Shown: positions 38,641 to 47,740 of the stretch, in pieces
Position numbering within the stretch: position 1 is the first letter of the stretch
How the letters are laid out: each line of letters begins with the position of its first letter
Assembly (NCBI RefSeq): GCF_003315615.1
Contig: NZ_PDCH01000003.1
Location: forward strand, 1-64,000
Direction of reading: 5' to 3'
DNA length: 64,000 bases
Source of the DNA: Bifidobacterium xylocopae
GTDB taxonomy: Bacteria; Actinomycetota; Actinomycetes; Actinomycetales; Bifidobacteriaceae
The notes under the pieces: generated by a model
What the model saw: the letters and a program-made list of their open reading frames with translations, nothing else
Databases searched by the model: none
What the model was told of the DNA's origin: nothing
Translations under genes and position numbers: made by a program

Positions 38641-39876
38641 TCAGTTGTTCGGACTGATCCCGAAGAAAAAGGCGATGTGGGCATCAAACCAGGAATAGCC
38701 CAGATCGAAGGTCGGCAGAAATCCGATGCGCATCATGAGGCCGAAGGAAGCCCATGCGAAGAACAAAGCGACGACCGCCAGCACCCACCACAGTATGGTG
38801 AGTCTCTTTTCACGCGTACGCAAGGCCTTGATGTCCTTCGGGCTCTTGCGACTCCAGACTGGCGTGTGCCGCGCCTTCGGGACGCTGGCGCCATCGTGCC
38901 TGGCCGCGCGCCGTGAACGCGAATGCTTCACAGCAGCATGGGACGTCGATGCACCATCCGAACCCACCCTTGACTGATCGGTTGATCTGCTTGCCATGGT
39001 TGAGATGGCCTCCGTTGAACGTTGTGATGTGAGGGCAGGCGCAGCAGCGGTCCGGGGATCCGAAGCCCCCGCATCGACCGGTGTCACCGGATAGGCGGGC
39101 GCTGGCCGACCAGGCTCGGCGGAAGACGACAACCGGTCCGAAGGCAGCGAAGCCCTATAAGGCTCATCGGTCATGTATGCCCCATGGGACCGACCTTGAT
39201 ATGTAGCGGGAGAGAAAGCAGGCAGCGGTGAGGAAGGCCCTGCAGGCACCGCCGGAACCGCCGGAGCCGCATAAGAGGCAGATGGGGCGACACCACCAGG
39301 GGACGCAAGGCCGGAACCTTCGAACCCGGCCCTATAGCCGTTTCCCTCTTGGTGCCCAAGAGCCGGTGCCTGAGACGGGCTCATCCTCCAACCGGCATCG
39401 GCCGGCAACGCCGCACTGCTGGGAATCGAGTCGGTCGTGCGAGGCGATGGATTGGAGGCGGAAGCAGCCACCGACCGGTCAAGGGACCGTCCGGAGAACC
39501 CCGAAGACAAGTTTCCGTTTCCACCGTTGCCCGCGAAATCCACAGAGCCCGCCGAAGCAGGGTAGGAAGTGAGAGGAGGCACCGTCGGACCGGAAACCGG
39601 CACGACCGGGCCCGACTCGGATGCCGACTCCGGCAGACCCATCAGCTCAGGTGAATCATCCGCCTGCAGGCTCAGCCGGGGCACTTCCATATACATCCGG
39701 CCGCCGCCACTGTGGTCACCCGCTCCCGGGGCCGATCCCCTAGAACCTGCGCCGCCATAGATTGAAGCGACCGCATGGGCCACGGACATAGCCGAGGCAT
39801 GCACGGGTTCGCAAACATGCTCCGGCCCCGCCACGCCAGCATCCGACGACCGATCTGCATACTCATTCAACGCCAT
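38641..39876 (-). CDS. Disordered Ser/Pro/Ala-rich protein with C-terminal membrane segment
   Basis: I do not recognise the family. The product of about 411 residues is mostly low-complexity (rich in Ser, Pro, Ala and Gly) for some 330 residues, then has a basic stretch (about 320-365), a hydrophobic helix (LTILWWVLAVVALFFAWASF) and a short aromatic end. This makes it a probable tail-anchored or single-pass membrane protein with a long cytoplasmic region. It is the third gene on the strand after two sortases, with a 126-base gap, and its composition resembles the N-terminus of the first sortase. The ATG at 39876 has GAGGGG upstream. Confidence 0.6.
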   Translation of the reverse strand: MALNEYADRSSDAGVAGPEHVCEPVHASAMSVAHAVASIYGGAGSRGSAPGAGDHSGGGRMYMEVPRLSLQADDSPELMGLPESASESGPVVPVSGPTVPPLTSYPASAGSVDFAGNGGNGNLSSGFSGRSLDRSVAASASNPSPRTTDSIPSSAALPADAGWRMSPSQAPALGHQEGNGYRAGFEGSGLASPGGVAPSASYAAPAVPAVPAGPSSPLPAFSPATYQGRSHGAYMTDEPYRASLPSDRLSSSAEPGRPAPAYPVTPVDAGASDPRTAAAPALTSQRSTEAISTMASRSTDQSRVGSDGASTSHAAVKHSRSRRAARHDGASVPKARHTPVWSRKSPKDIKALRTREKRLTILWWVLAVVALFFAWASFGLMMRIGFLPTFDLGYSWFDAHIAFFFGISPNN

Positions 39877-40002
39877 CTGGCACAACACCCCTCGACCCGT
39901 GAACAGTGGCGGACACGGCTACAGGCCTGTCCTCGCGATATGGTTTCCACCTTACTATAGGATCCGCAGCCGGCTCCGAGCGGGACAACCGACCGTCGGA
40001 CA

Positions 40003-41175
40003 TCAAACCGAAGAGCCGTCACCGGAGTCGTCATCGGACCCGCCCCCATCCGGCAGGGAGGACCTGGCGAGCAAGACCGTTGATGCGGGATCCCTTGGTA
40101 TTTGTCCGCCGGCAGTTGGTGCCGAACCGGCCGACGGGGCATCCGGATCGTGCTCTCCGCCGGGCAAGCCACCGGCCACCCCCGGGGGGCCCCCGGAACC
40201 GAGTCCATAATTGCGCCGGATCAGAACCATGGCGATCCGCACCTGTCTACGCTTGCGGGTGACCATATTCATAAGTAAGGCGGTGATCAGCAATGCCACG
40301 AGCAGGACCCACAGGACCCACTTGGGCGCGCCCTTGGGCTGTGTGGGAGCAATACCCTCGCCGATATAACGGCCGCGCACGAGCAGGCGGTGCGAGTTGA
40401 TGCCGTAAGGCGTGCAGGTGAGCAGGGTCACGTAATTACGGCCCTCCACCGGCTGCAGGTTGCGCACATCGCTGGGAAGGATCACGCGGATCTGATCCAC
40501 CTTGTACGACAGGTGGTGGTCCAGCACTCGCACCTGGAAGATGTCGCCCTTCTTCATCTGGGTCAGATTGTCGAACAGGATATGGCCTACAGCGCCGGTG
40601 TGGCCAGTGATCACCCCATGCTGGGTCCTGTTATCGGTCGGGATGTGGGTCGTGGCTATATGACCGGTGCCTTTGAGAAGCACCTCGTCGCTGGTACCGT
40701 GATAAACCGGTAATTTGACCGAGATCTTGGGGATGTCCACATAGGCCATCATGCCCTTGCCATCCACATTCAGGGTGTGGTTGTACAGGTTCACGGGGTA
40801 CTTGAGTTTGTGGTAGCGGAAAGGGTCTCGCAGGGTAGGCTTACCCAGGGCCTCGTCGTACTGCTTGGCCTGTTTCCACATCTTCGCCTTCTGGGCCGGA
40901 GTCAGGTGGGAGACGATGGAGTCGTAGGCATCGATTGACGCGCTGGCGTCCTGGTAATTGACGTACGAAGCCACCAAGGGATACATAAAAATGCCCAGAC
41001 CGATCAGGAAAATCAGCAGGTCGGTCAGGGAGCGCCATTTGATTCGGGCACCAGCATGCTGCCCCTGCCTGGAACCCACACGAGGCCTTGCTCCACCGGT
41101 AGGACCGACAGCCTGACGCGCTCGGCCCCGTCCTCTCCTGCTGGCGGTTCCTGACCGCTCGCTACGCCTGCTCAT
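40003..41175 (-). CDS. Class C (pilus-polymerising) sortase, second of the pair
   Basis: The 390-residue enzyme has two membrane helices (about 48-68 and 285-305), a lid with DPF (117-119), typical of pilin polymerases, then His192 in ITGHTG, Cys254 in LLTCTPYGIN and Arg263 in HRLLVRG, the sortase triad. The first 45 residues are basic and the tail of about 80 residues after the second helix is Gly/Pro/Asp-rich, both unusual in length. Its start overlaps the stop of the preceding sortase by 4 bases (ATGA). It should link pilin lysines (YPKN) to LPLTG ends. The pilins are about 6 kb away. Confidence 0.9.
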   Translation of the reverse strand: MSRRSERSGTASRRGRGRARQAVGPTGGARPRVGSRQGQHAGARIKWRSLTDLLIFLIGLGIFMYPLVASYVNYQDASASIDAYDSIVSHLTPAQKAKMWKQAKQYDEALGKPTLRDPFRYHKLKYPVNLYNHTLNVDGKGMMAYVDIPKISVKLPVYHGTSDEVLLKGTGHIATTHIPTDNRTQHGVITGHTGAVGHILFDNLTQMKKGDIFQVRVLDHHLSYKVDQIRVILPSDVRNLQPVEGRNYVTLLTCTPYGINSHRLLVRGRYIGEGIAPTQPKGAPKWVLWVLLVALLITALLMNMVTRKRRQVRIAMVLIRRNYGLGSGGPPGVAGGLPGGEHDPDAPSAGSAPTAGGQIPRDPASTVLLARSSLPDGGGSDDDSGDGSSV

Positions 41176-42536
41176 GCCGCCCCCAGGCCATGGCCCTCTT
41201 CGGCCAGGGCCGCAGCCGCATCGGCACGCAACTGCTGCCTGCGCAAGCCAACGTACACTGCGCCGACCACCGCCAGAATCAAGGGTATTGCGGTGACGAT
41301 CAACATGAGCGGTGAAAGCGGATGTTCAATCTGCGGCTTGTCCGTCGTAACGCCGGTCAGTTCTCCGGAGACAAGGAGCCGATGGTCGTTGACGCCCTTG
41401 GGCGTACAGGTGAGCAACGTCACGACGGTCTTGCCTTTCTGCGGACGAAGTGCGTCCGTTTCGGTGGGTTTGACCGTGGTGAGGTCGAAGACCTTGTAAT
41501 GATATGTTTCGTCCAACACACGCACCGAGAAGGTGTCCCCCTTGTGCACACGATCAAGATCGTCGAAAACATGCATGTCGTCCAGCCCGGTATGCCCGAA
41601 TAGGACCGACCGGGTGCCTTTCACCTCGGCTGGGATGGCGGTCTGCGCCAGATACCCCACACCTCGTGTCATGACACGGTCCACGTCGCCGTAATAGACG
41701 GGACCGGAGAACTTGGCCTTGGGCACGGACAGGTAGCCCGCCATGTCCGGACTGACCTGCCCCAGGATCTTGGTGTAGTCCTCCACCTTGCCCGCATCCT
41801 TCTGAGCCTGCCCGCCGGACTTTTGGGGTCCGAAGGGGTCCAGGGAACCACCGGCGCGCAGATGGTTGTCATACTCCTTGATTTGGGCGCGGATGTGCTT
41901 TATCTGCTTGGGACTGAGCTTCTTGACCGCCTGGTCGTATTTGTTGGCCGACCGCGCCTGCTCATGGTCGTTGCTGTTCTGCATGAGCAGGCTACCGCTA
42001 TAGAGGGCATAGCCAAGGGCGAACATGCAGACGAGGACCACGGCAATCAGGACAGACCAGTCCATCCGCGCCCGTTGGGCGGACTTGTGACTGACGGGAG
42101 CCGGACCTTGCGCCGACCCCAAGGCGGGGCCAGAACCCGAGCCGCCACTTGGACCGAATCCCGCAGCAGGGCTGGAAAGCGGGCCTGAACCAGGCATGGG
42201 GCCGACTTCCGGTACGGAATCATGAGTAAAGCCGGAGTCGTATTGAGGGGCTTGTCCAGGTTCGGACCGATAGCCACTGGCGGAGGCGGGAAAAGCGGGA
42301 GCGGACTCGGACGAAGCCAAAGAGCCGCTGGCCCGAAGCTGCGACGATTTCCCCAGGCCAGCCGGCGGCTGTATGTCAGCCGCCCCCGAATCGGCCCCCT
42401 GCCCGGTCCCGCCATTCGTCGGCCGATCCTCTTTCCGCCTGCGCGAGAAGACGGACGAACCGCCGTGTCTGGGCTTCCCTGCCTTGCCGGGGGCATGCTG
42501 CGCTTCGTGCGCACTATGAGGAGCATGCCTGGCCAT
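41172..42536 (-). CDS. Class C sortase, first of the pair, with long disordered N-terminus
   Basis: The 454-residue enzyme has a Ser/Pro/Gly-rich N-terminal region of about 155 residues, a membrane helix (about 160-182), DPF lid motif (233-235), His315 in FGHTG, Cys377 in LLTCTPKGVN, Arg386 in HRLLVSG and a C-terminal helix. The pilin-polymerising lid and two helices put it in class C. The large cytoplasmic extension is unusual for sortases. The ATG at 42536 follows AAGGTGG; the upstream open frame lacks a good site. It is cotranslated with the second sortase. Confidence 0.88.
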   Translation of the reverse strand: MARHAPHSAHEAQHAPGKAGKPRHGGSSVFSRRRKEDRPTNGGTGQGADSGAADIQPPAGLGKSSQLRASGSLASSESAPAFPASASGYRSEPGQAPQYDSGFTHDSVPEVGPMPGSGPLSSPAAGFGPSGGSGSGPALGSAQGPAPVSHKSAQRARMDWSVLIAVVLVCMFALGYALYSGSLLMQNSNDHEQARSANKYDQAVKKLSPKQIKHIRAQIKEYDNHLRAGGSLDPFGPQKSGGQAQKDAGKVEDYTKILGQVSPDMAGYLSVPKAKFSGPVYYGDVDRVMTRGVGYLAQTAIPAEVKGTRSVLFGHTGLDDMHVFDDLDRVHKGDTFSVRVLDETYHYKVFDLTTVKPTETDALRPQKGKTVVTLLTCTPKGVNDHRLLVSGELTGVTTDKPQIEHPLSPLMLIVTAIPLILAVVGAVYVGLRRQQLRADAAAALAEEGHGLGAA

Positions 42537-42670
42537 TCGCACCACCTTACACTGTTTTCGGCAATGAGCCGGGGGAACCCCTTTCCTGCCCGGCCATAAG
42601 TCTTTCACCAGCATAGGCGGTCGCCGGTACACCGGCATCGACCATGCGGGCAGCGTAACCGAGGTTCCGG

Positions 42671-42952
42671 CTAGGAACGCACCAGCCGTCCGATGGCGTC
42701 GGAAGCCTCCCGCATCTTCTTATCCGCCTCCTCCCCGCCTTTGGCGGCGGCTTCGCGCACACAGTGGTTCATATGGTCGTCCAGGATGTTCAGGGCCACG
42801 GATTTGAGGGCGGATGTGGAGGCGGCCACCTGGGTGAGCACGTCGATGCAGTAGGCGTCGGACTCCACCATCTTTTCGATGGCACGCACCTGCCCCTCAA
42901 TTCGGCGCAGACGCGTGACCACCCTCTTCTTGTCGCTTACATAGCCAGCCAT
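42671..42952 (-). CDS. csoR: Copper-sensing transcriptional repressor
   Basis: This 93-residue protein is an all-helical CsoR/RcnR-family repressor that leaves DNA when it binds Cu(I). The copper ligands Cys35, His60 and Cys64 form the C-H-C fingerprint of CsoR proteins. The ATG at 42952 has a strong GAGGAGG; the longer open frame runs through the operator and is not coding. The gene is divergent from the copper ATPase with a CsoR box between them, so it should control both. Confidence 0.93.
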   Translation of the reverse strand: MAGYVSDKKRVVTRLRRIEGQVRAIEKMVESDAYCIDVLTQVAASTSALKSVALNILDDHMNHCVREAAAKGGEEADKKMREASDAIGRLVRS

Positions 42953-43006
42953 GCCAGCCTCCTCAGTCTGGTTCCCTCCCGCGCATCCGCGGATCCTCTT
43001 GCGCAT

Positions 43007-43025
43007 TATACCCCCCCGGGGTATA
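43007..43025. promoter_or_regulatory. CsoR operator between csoR and the copper ATPase
   Basis: The 19-bp sequence TATACCCCCCCGGGGTATA is nearly a perfect palindrome and matches the known pattern of CsoR sites (TA-rich ends flanking a C-run and G-run). It is centred 64 bases upstream of csoR and 45 bases before the ATPase start, so it can repress both. Confidence 0.85.
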
Positions 43026-43060
43026 GTAGAACATACGACTTGCCTGGAGAGGAGCTCGCC

Positions 43061-45883
43061 TTGCTCAACGCTATCGTCGTCATTGTGGCAGTCCTGGTAA
43101 CGGCCGCGATCATCTGGTACTTCTTCGCGCCCGCCAAGGCCGCACACGCCTCGAGCGAAGGCGGTGTCCAGACCGCGCACATCACGGTGAAAGGCGGATA
43201 CACCCCGCAACTCACGGAGGTGGAGGCCGGACGGCCCGTGAGGCTGGTCTTCGACCGGCAGGAAGGCGGCGAATGCTCATCCCATGTGGTCTTCGCCGAC
43301 CTTGGCATCGACCGGATGCTGCCGGCCTTCGAGACCACCACGCTCAACCTGCCCCCACTCCAAGCCGGCGACCACCCATTCGCCTGTGGGATGAACATGC
43401 TGCATGGGATGCTCCGCGCCCTGCCCGCCCCTGGCGGCGCCGACGGCACGGCTGCAACCCAAACCAAGACGGCCCCGCCTGCGACGGCTACCCAGCCGAG
43501 CCCGGAGGCACACACCGGCCACGAATTCCGGGATGACCCGGCGAACGAGGACCGCGAGCGCGACAAGGACATCCACTCCCTGACCATCCGCTTCGTGGTC
43601 GCACTTATCTTCACGCTCCCGGTCTTCACGGCCGCCATGGCCGGCATGTTCATCCATCTGCCGCCCGTGCTCATGAATCCGTGGACCCAGCTGCTGCTGA
43701 CCCTGCCGGTCATGCTGTACTCAGGCTGGCCCATCCATCGTGCGGGCTGGCTGGCTCTGGCCCACCGGTCACCGGAGATGAACTCACTGGTGACCCTGGG
43801 AACCTGCACCGCTTTCCTGTATTCGTTCTTCATCACCGCCTTCCCGGAGCTGCTGCCGGCAGGGTCGCGCGACCCCTATTACGAGGCCGTAGGCACGATT
43901 ATCACGTTGATGCTGCTAGGGCAGATATTCGAGGCCCGGGCCCAGCGGGGCACCGGCGATGCAATACGCTCGCTCATCGGACTCAGGCCCAAGACCGCAT
44001 CGGTCGTCAGACCCGGAGACGACGGACACGAATCCGTGGAGCAGGTACCCGTCGACGACGTCTCCGTAGGCGATATCGTGCTGGTCCACCCCGGGGAGAA
44101 ACTGCCGGTGGACGGTCTGGTGGTCTCCGGGACGTCCTCGGTGGACGAGTCCATGGTGACCGGCGAACCCATGCCCGTCCGCAAGGAGACCGGCGACACC
44201 GTGGTCGGTGCCACCATCAACACCTCCGGCTCCCTGCGCTACCGGGCCACCCAAGTGGGACAGGACACGGTGCTGGCGCAAATCATCCGCTTGGTCAAAT
44301 CAGCGCAAGCCTCCAAGGCGCCTATCCAGAAGCTGGCCGACAGAATCGCTTCCATCTTCGTGCCGGGGGTCATGCTGGTGGCCATCTGGACGTTCGTGAT
44401 CTGGTGGCTCATCGGCCCATTGCCCAAGGGAGTCAATGGAATCGTGGCTGCGGTCTCGGTCCTGGTCATCGCCTGCCCGTGCGCGCTGGGACTGGCTACC
44501 CCGCTCTCCGTCACGATCGGGACCGGCAGGGGGGCACGCTCCGGGGTGCTCTACCGGTCAGCCGATGCCTTGCAGAATGCCGAGGCAATCGACACCGTGG
44601 TACTCGACAAGACCGGCACCATTACCGTAGGCAAGCCCGAACTGACGGACACAGCGGCCGCTGAAGGGTTCAACGCGGACCGGCTGCTAGCACTGGCCGC
44701 CGCCGCCGAGGGCGATTCCGAGCACCCACTGGCCAAAGCCATCGTAGGAGCGGCCCAGAAGCAGGATCTCCGATTAGGCAGGTCGGTCGCTTTCGAATCC
44801 GTGTCAGGAGCTGGCGTCAACGTGCTGATCGACCGTAAAGGCCTCGGGGGAGAAGGACGCGAAGCAGTGTTTGTCGGCAACCAATCCTTCCTGAAAAGCC
44901 ATGGCGTGGCACTGCCGACATCCGATGCAGCCCTCATCCGTGCACAACAATGGGCTTCGCAAGGAAAGACGACCGTGTTCGTGAGCGTGGACGGCCGATT
45001 CGCGGGTGTGCTGGCCGTGGCCGACAAGGTCAAACCCAACTCGGCCAAGTCCATCCAGGCGCTGAAAGACCGGCGAATCGAGACCATCATGCTGACCGGT
45101 GACAACGAAGGCACGGCCCGGGCTGTCGGTGCCGAGGTCGGCGTGTCGCAAGTGATTCCGCAGATCCACCCGGAGGACAAGGCGCATATAGTCAAGGCCC
45201 TGCAAGAACAAGGACATATGGTCGCCATGGTCGGTGACGGCATCAACGACGCCCCCGCCCTTGCCCAGGCGGACCTGGGCATGGCGGTCGGCACCGGCAC
45301 CGATGTGGCCATCGAGTCAGCGGACATCACCCTGGTCTCGGGCGACCTGGGCAGCGCGGTCACCGCGATCGACCTGTCAGGTGCGGCCATGCGCAACATC
45401 CACCAGAACCTCTGGTTCGCCTTCGGCTACAACGGTCTGGGCATCCCGATCGCCGCCGGTGTCCTCTACCCCTTCTTCGGGCTCCTGCTGAACCCGATGA
45501 TCGCTGGTGCGGCGATGGCCTTCTCCTCGCTCTCGGTGGTGCTCAACGCCAACCGCCTACGGGTCAGCCCGCTCAAGGCCCGCTCCGTACGCAACCCCAA
45601 GCCGATCGATATGGAGGCGCTGAGGGCCCTGGTCAGCAAGCCCCAGCCCGAGCCCAACCCAAGTCCAGCGACGGCGATTACAACTGTGGATAAGGGACAC
45701 CAATTGAAAGGAAGTGCCGATATGGCAGAGAACACCATGGTCACCGATCCGGTCTGCGGCATGAGCATCGACCCGAAGACGGCCGCCAGCAGCAGCGAAT
45801 ACGAGGGCAAGACCTACTACTTCTGCTCCCAGGGTTGCGCCGACACCTTCAACGCAGACCCCGCCAAGGTTCTGAACAAGTAA
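43061..45883 (+). CDS. copA: Copper-exporting P1B-1 ATPase fused to cupredoxin-like and YHS domains
   Basis: This 940-residue protein exports Cu(I). In order: a membrane helix (5-23), a cupredoxin-like domain (38-118) with possible copper ligands His75, Cys109, His115 and nearby Met, a Pro/Thr linker, and a P1B-1 ATPase with CPC at 472-474, Asp516 in DKTGTIT, the HP motif SEHPLAK and [10 protein letters not shown]. It ends with a YHS domain (about 890-940, DPVCGM). There is no N-terminal HMA domain. The TTG at 43061 is preceded by GGAGAGGAG and gives a sensible membrane start; no ATG is available in that region. It is divergent from csoR and under the CsoR box. Confidence 0.9.
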   Translation: MLNAIVVIVAVLVTAAIIWYFFAPAKAAHASSEGGVQTAHITVKGGYTPQLTEVEAGRPVRLVFDRQEGGECSSHVVFADLGIDRMLPAFETTTLNLPPLQAGDHPFACGMNMLHGMLRALPAPGGADGTAATQTKTAPPATATQPSPEAHTGHEFRDDPANEDRERDKDIHSLTIRFVVALIFTLPVFTAAMAGMFIHLPPVLMNPWTQLLLTLPVMLYSGWPIHRAGWLALAHRSPEMNSLVTLGTCTAFLYSFFITAFPELLPAGSRDPYYEAVGTIITLMLLGQIFEARAQRGTGDAIRSLIGLRPKTASVVRPGDDGHESVEQVPVDDVSVGDIVLVHPGEKLPVDGLVVSGTSSVDESMVTGEPMPVRKETGDTVVGATINTSGSLRYRATQVGQDTVLAQIIRLVKSAQASKAPIQKLADRIASIFVPGVMLVAIWTFVIWWLIGPLPKGVNGIVAAVSVLVIACPCALGLATPLSVTIGTGRGARSGVLYRSADALQNAEAIDTVVLDKTGTITVGKPELTDTAAAEGFNADRLLALAAAAEGDSEHPLAKAIVGAAQKQDLRLGRSVAFESVSGAGVNVLIDRKGLGGEGREAVFVGNQSFLKSHGVALPTSDAALIRAQQWASQGKTTVFVSVDGRFAGVLAVADKVKPNSAKSIQALKDRRIETIMLTGDNEGTARAVGAEVGVSQVIPQIHPEDKAHIVKALQEQGHMVAMVGDGINDAPALAQADLGMAVGTGTDVAIESADITLVSGDLGSAVTAIDLSGAAMRNIHQNLWFAFGYNGLGIPIAAGVLYPFFGLLLNPMIAGAAMAFSSLSVVLNANRLRVSPLKARSVRNPKPIDMEALRALVSKPQPEPNPSPATAITTVDKGHQLKGSADMAENTMVTDPVCGMSIDPKTAASSSEYEGKTYYFCSQGCADTFNADPAKVLNK
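45707..45724 (+). promoter_or_regulatory. Internal ribosome binding site and start for a free YHS-domain protein
   Basis: AAAGGAAG stands seven bases before an in-frame ATG (45722) inside the copper ATPase gene. Translation from it would give a 53-residue protein consisting of just the YHS domain ([14 protein letters not shown]...). This is a candidate only. Confidence 0.4.
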
Positions 45884-45902
45884 CCAACACCAGCGGAACA
45901 CG

Positions 45903-45944
45903 CGAAGCCGCGCATGCAGGCCACCCGCCTGCAGCACGGCTTCG
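45903..45944. terminator. Bidirectional terminator between copA and the hydrolase
   Basis: CGAAGCCG and CGGCTTCG pair outside, TGCAGG and CCTGCA pair inside, separated by a small bulge. It starts 20 bases after the copA stop in a convergent gap. No T-run follows. Confidence 0.55.
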
Positions 45945-45969
45945 TCGTATCCACAGCCGGGCAGGGCCG

Positions 45970-47121
45970 CTACTCCCCTCCACCCACCAAAGGGGTGGGG
46001 GCGGCGAAGAAATCGAGGATGCGGGCCAGGTAGGGCCCCAGGGTGCCGTTCGGCATGGTATAAAGCTCGTGGCAGGCCTGTGGGACGCGAACCAAGGACA
46101 TGGCCCCGCCACCGGTCCGCACCTGATCCACGAAACGGTTCTGGGGCCGGGGCAGCACGAACGTGTCCGGCTCGGCTTGGAAGACCAGGGCCGACGCCTC
46201 CACCCGCTCGCACAGGGCGGGTCTCAGAAGCTCGCGCGACAGGGCTATGGCCTGACCTACCCAGCGATAGCTGGCGGCCGACGTCTGATAGGCGGGATCG
46301 GCGGCGCGCAGGCCGTGAATCCAACGTAGGCGAGCCTGGCTGGCGTTGCCCACGAACGCGGGGTCGAAGACGGGATTGAACCGGTGATGACCCGGCACCA
46401 TGCGGCGGCCCTGGCCTGTGGCGCAAGCCACATGCATGAGCGCACCGGCAAGGCCCAGAGCCAGGCCGGTCCTCGGTGCGATCATGGGCGAGGAGAGCAC
46501 CACGCGGTCGATCAGGGTCGGGTGACGTTCCAGCAGCGAGGCGGCTATACCGCCGCCCATGGAATGCGCGTAGAGGCAGATCGGTTGATCGCCTCCATAG
46601 TCGGTGGCCATCTCCTCGCAGAAGGTCGCCAGGTCCTCCACATAACGCCGATAGGAGTCCACCCACACCAGACTGGGGTCATCGACCCCCCGCCCGGAGA
46701 GCCCGTGCCCCCAGTGCTCCACAATGCACACGGTATAGCCGGCGAGCAGGAAGTACCAGGCCAGTTCGTCATACTTGCCGGCGAATTCGGTGAAGCCATG
46801 GGAGATGATCACCACACCCCGGTGACGGCCCTGGGAGCCCGGCAGGTTCAGATCGTCGAATGCGGAGGCTTCATAGCACACGTAGTGCAAACGGTTCGGA
46901 TCGGAAGGGGACACGGCGGCACCGAACCCGGAGGCGGTAGGAGCCACCGAGGCGGATGGCTCAAGGCCAGCGGATGCCGCACCATGGCCCATGCCCTCCG
47001 ATACCCCACCGGGCGCATGCGAGCGCATCCATCCCTCCCGCTTGCAGTGCTCCAAGGCCGGCAGCACCATATCGCGCATGGTCCGCTCGAAGCGCCCTTC
47101 ATCAATCAGCTCCAGCTCCAT
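45970..47121 (-). CDS. Monoacylglycerol-lipase-like alpha/beta hydrolase
   Basis: The 383-residue protein has VVIISHGFTEFAGKYDELA, which resembles the Hydrolase_4 (lysophospholipase/monoacylglycerol lipase) entry motif, the nucleophile elbow AHSMGGG, the Asp in QAEPDTFV and the His in QACHELYTM. It has no signal peptide and a Gly/Ala/Pro-rich insert at about 35-65. It probably hydrolyses a lipid ester in the cytosol. The ATG has a good GGAGGGCT site. Confidence 0.82.
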   Translation of the reverse strand: MELELIDEGRFERTMRDMVLPALEHCKREGWMRSHAPGGVSEGMGHGAASAGLEPSASVAPTASGFGAAVSPSDPNRLHYVCYEASAFDDLNLPGSQGRHRGVVIISHGFTEFAGKYDELAWYFLLAGYTVCIVEHWGHGLSGRGVDDPSLVWVDSYRRYVEDLATFCEEMATDYGGDQPICLYAHSMGGGIAASLLERHPTLIDRVVLSSPMIAPRTGLALGLAGALMHVACATGQGRRMVPGHHRFNPVFDPAFVGNASQARLRWIHGLRAADPAYQTSAASYRWVGQAIALSRELLRPALCERVEASALVFQAEPDTFVLPRPQNRFVDQVRTGGGAMSLVRVPQACHELYTMPNGTLGPYLARILDFFAAPTPLVGGGE

Positions 47122-47740
47122 AGCCCTCCAGCCTACTCAGGTGGAGGGAAGCCCGGCGCCAACCACAAGCGGCCACAAGTGGACGGACCATAGAATATGC
47201 TCGTACCCGACCGTTGGAGGATCGCCTAGGTAACTGGCCGAGCCCCCGCGCGAAAGCCGGTCTTCCCCCAGCCACCATCAAGTACCGCCCGCACTTGGGA
47301 CTGCTGCCGGCCGGAGAGGAAGCGAGCGGCCGGGTCAACGAATACGGCCAGCCCCATTCCCAAGCGGTTCCGGTTCATCTCGGACCCGGTCGACGTCATC
47401 CGTCTGAGACCTGCCAACCATCATCGCCCCGGTCTGGTGGAACGAGGTGCCCGCCATCCTCAAAGGCCCCATCGACGAAGTCATGAATGAGGGCGAAGGA
47501 CTGACCCATATGGAGGGCAAGCGGGACATCCAAGGCCGTCTGGCGAACATCCACAAAGAGGCGCACTCACCACTCCCCCGTCGCCCAAGCTCTACTTCCG
47601 GTTCTTCATGGGAGACGGGATAACCGCGTCTTCATCCACAAAACACTGCGGCAGCCGGGCACACAACAAGCCAAGTGGATCCACTTCGTCGGCTTCTCCA
47701 TCTCCCACAGCAGGGCGACAGGCGCCAACCTATTGCACCG
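47122..47740 (+). pseudogene. Decayed gene, family not recognised
   Basis: Coding-like fragments follow each other in changing plus-strand frames: KYRPHLGLLPAGEE near 47280, KRFRFISDPVDVIRLRPAN from 47362, APVWWNEVPAILKGPIDEV from about 47426, PKLYFRFFMGD from 47584 and NRVFIHKTLRQPGTQQAKW from 47622. Stops or frame changes separate them, so this looks like one gene with several frameshifts. I cannot assign a family. The minus strand in the same region has no good gene. Confidence 0.4.
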
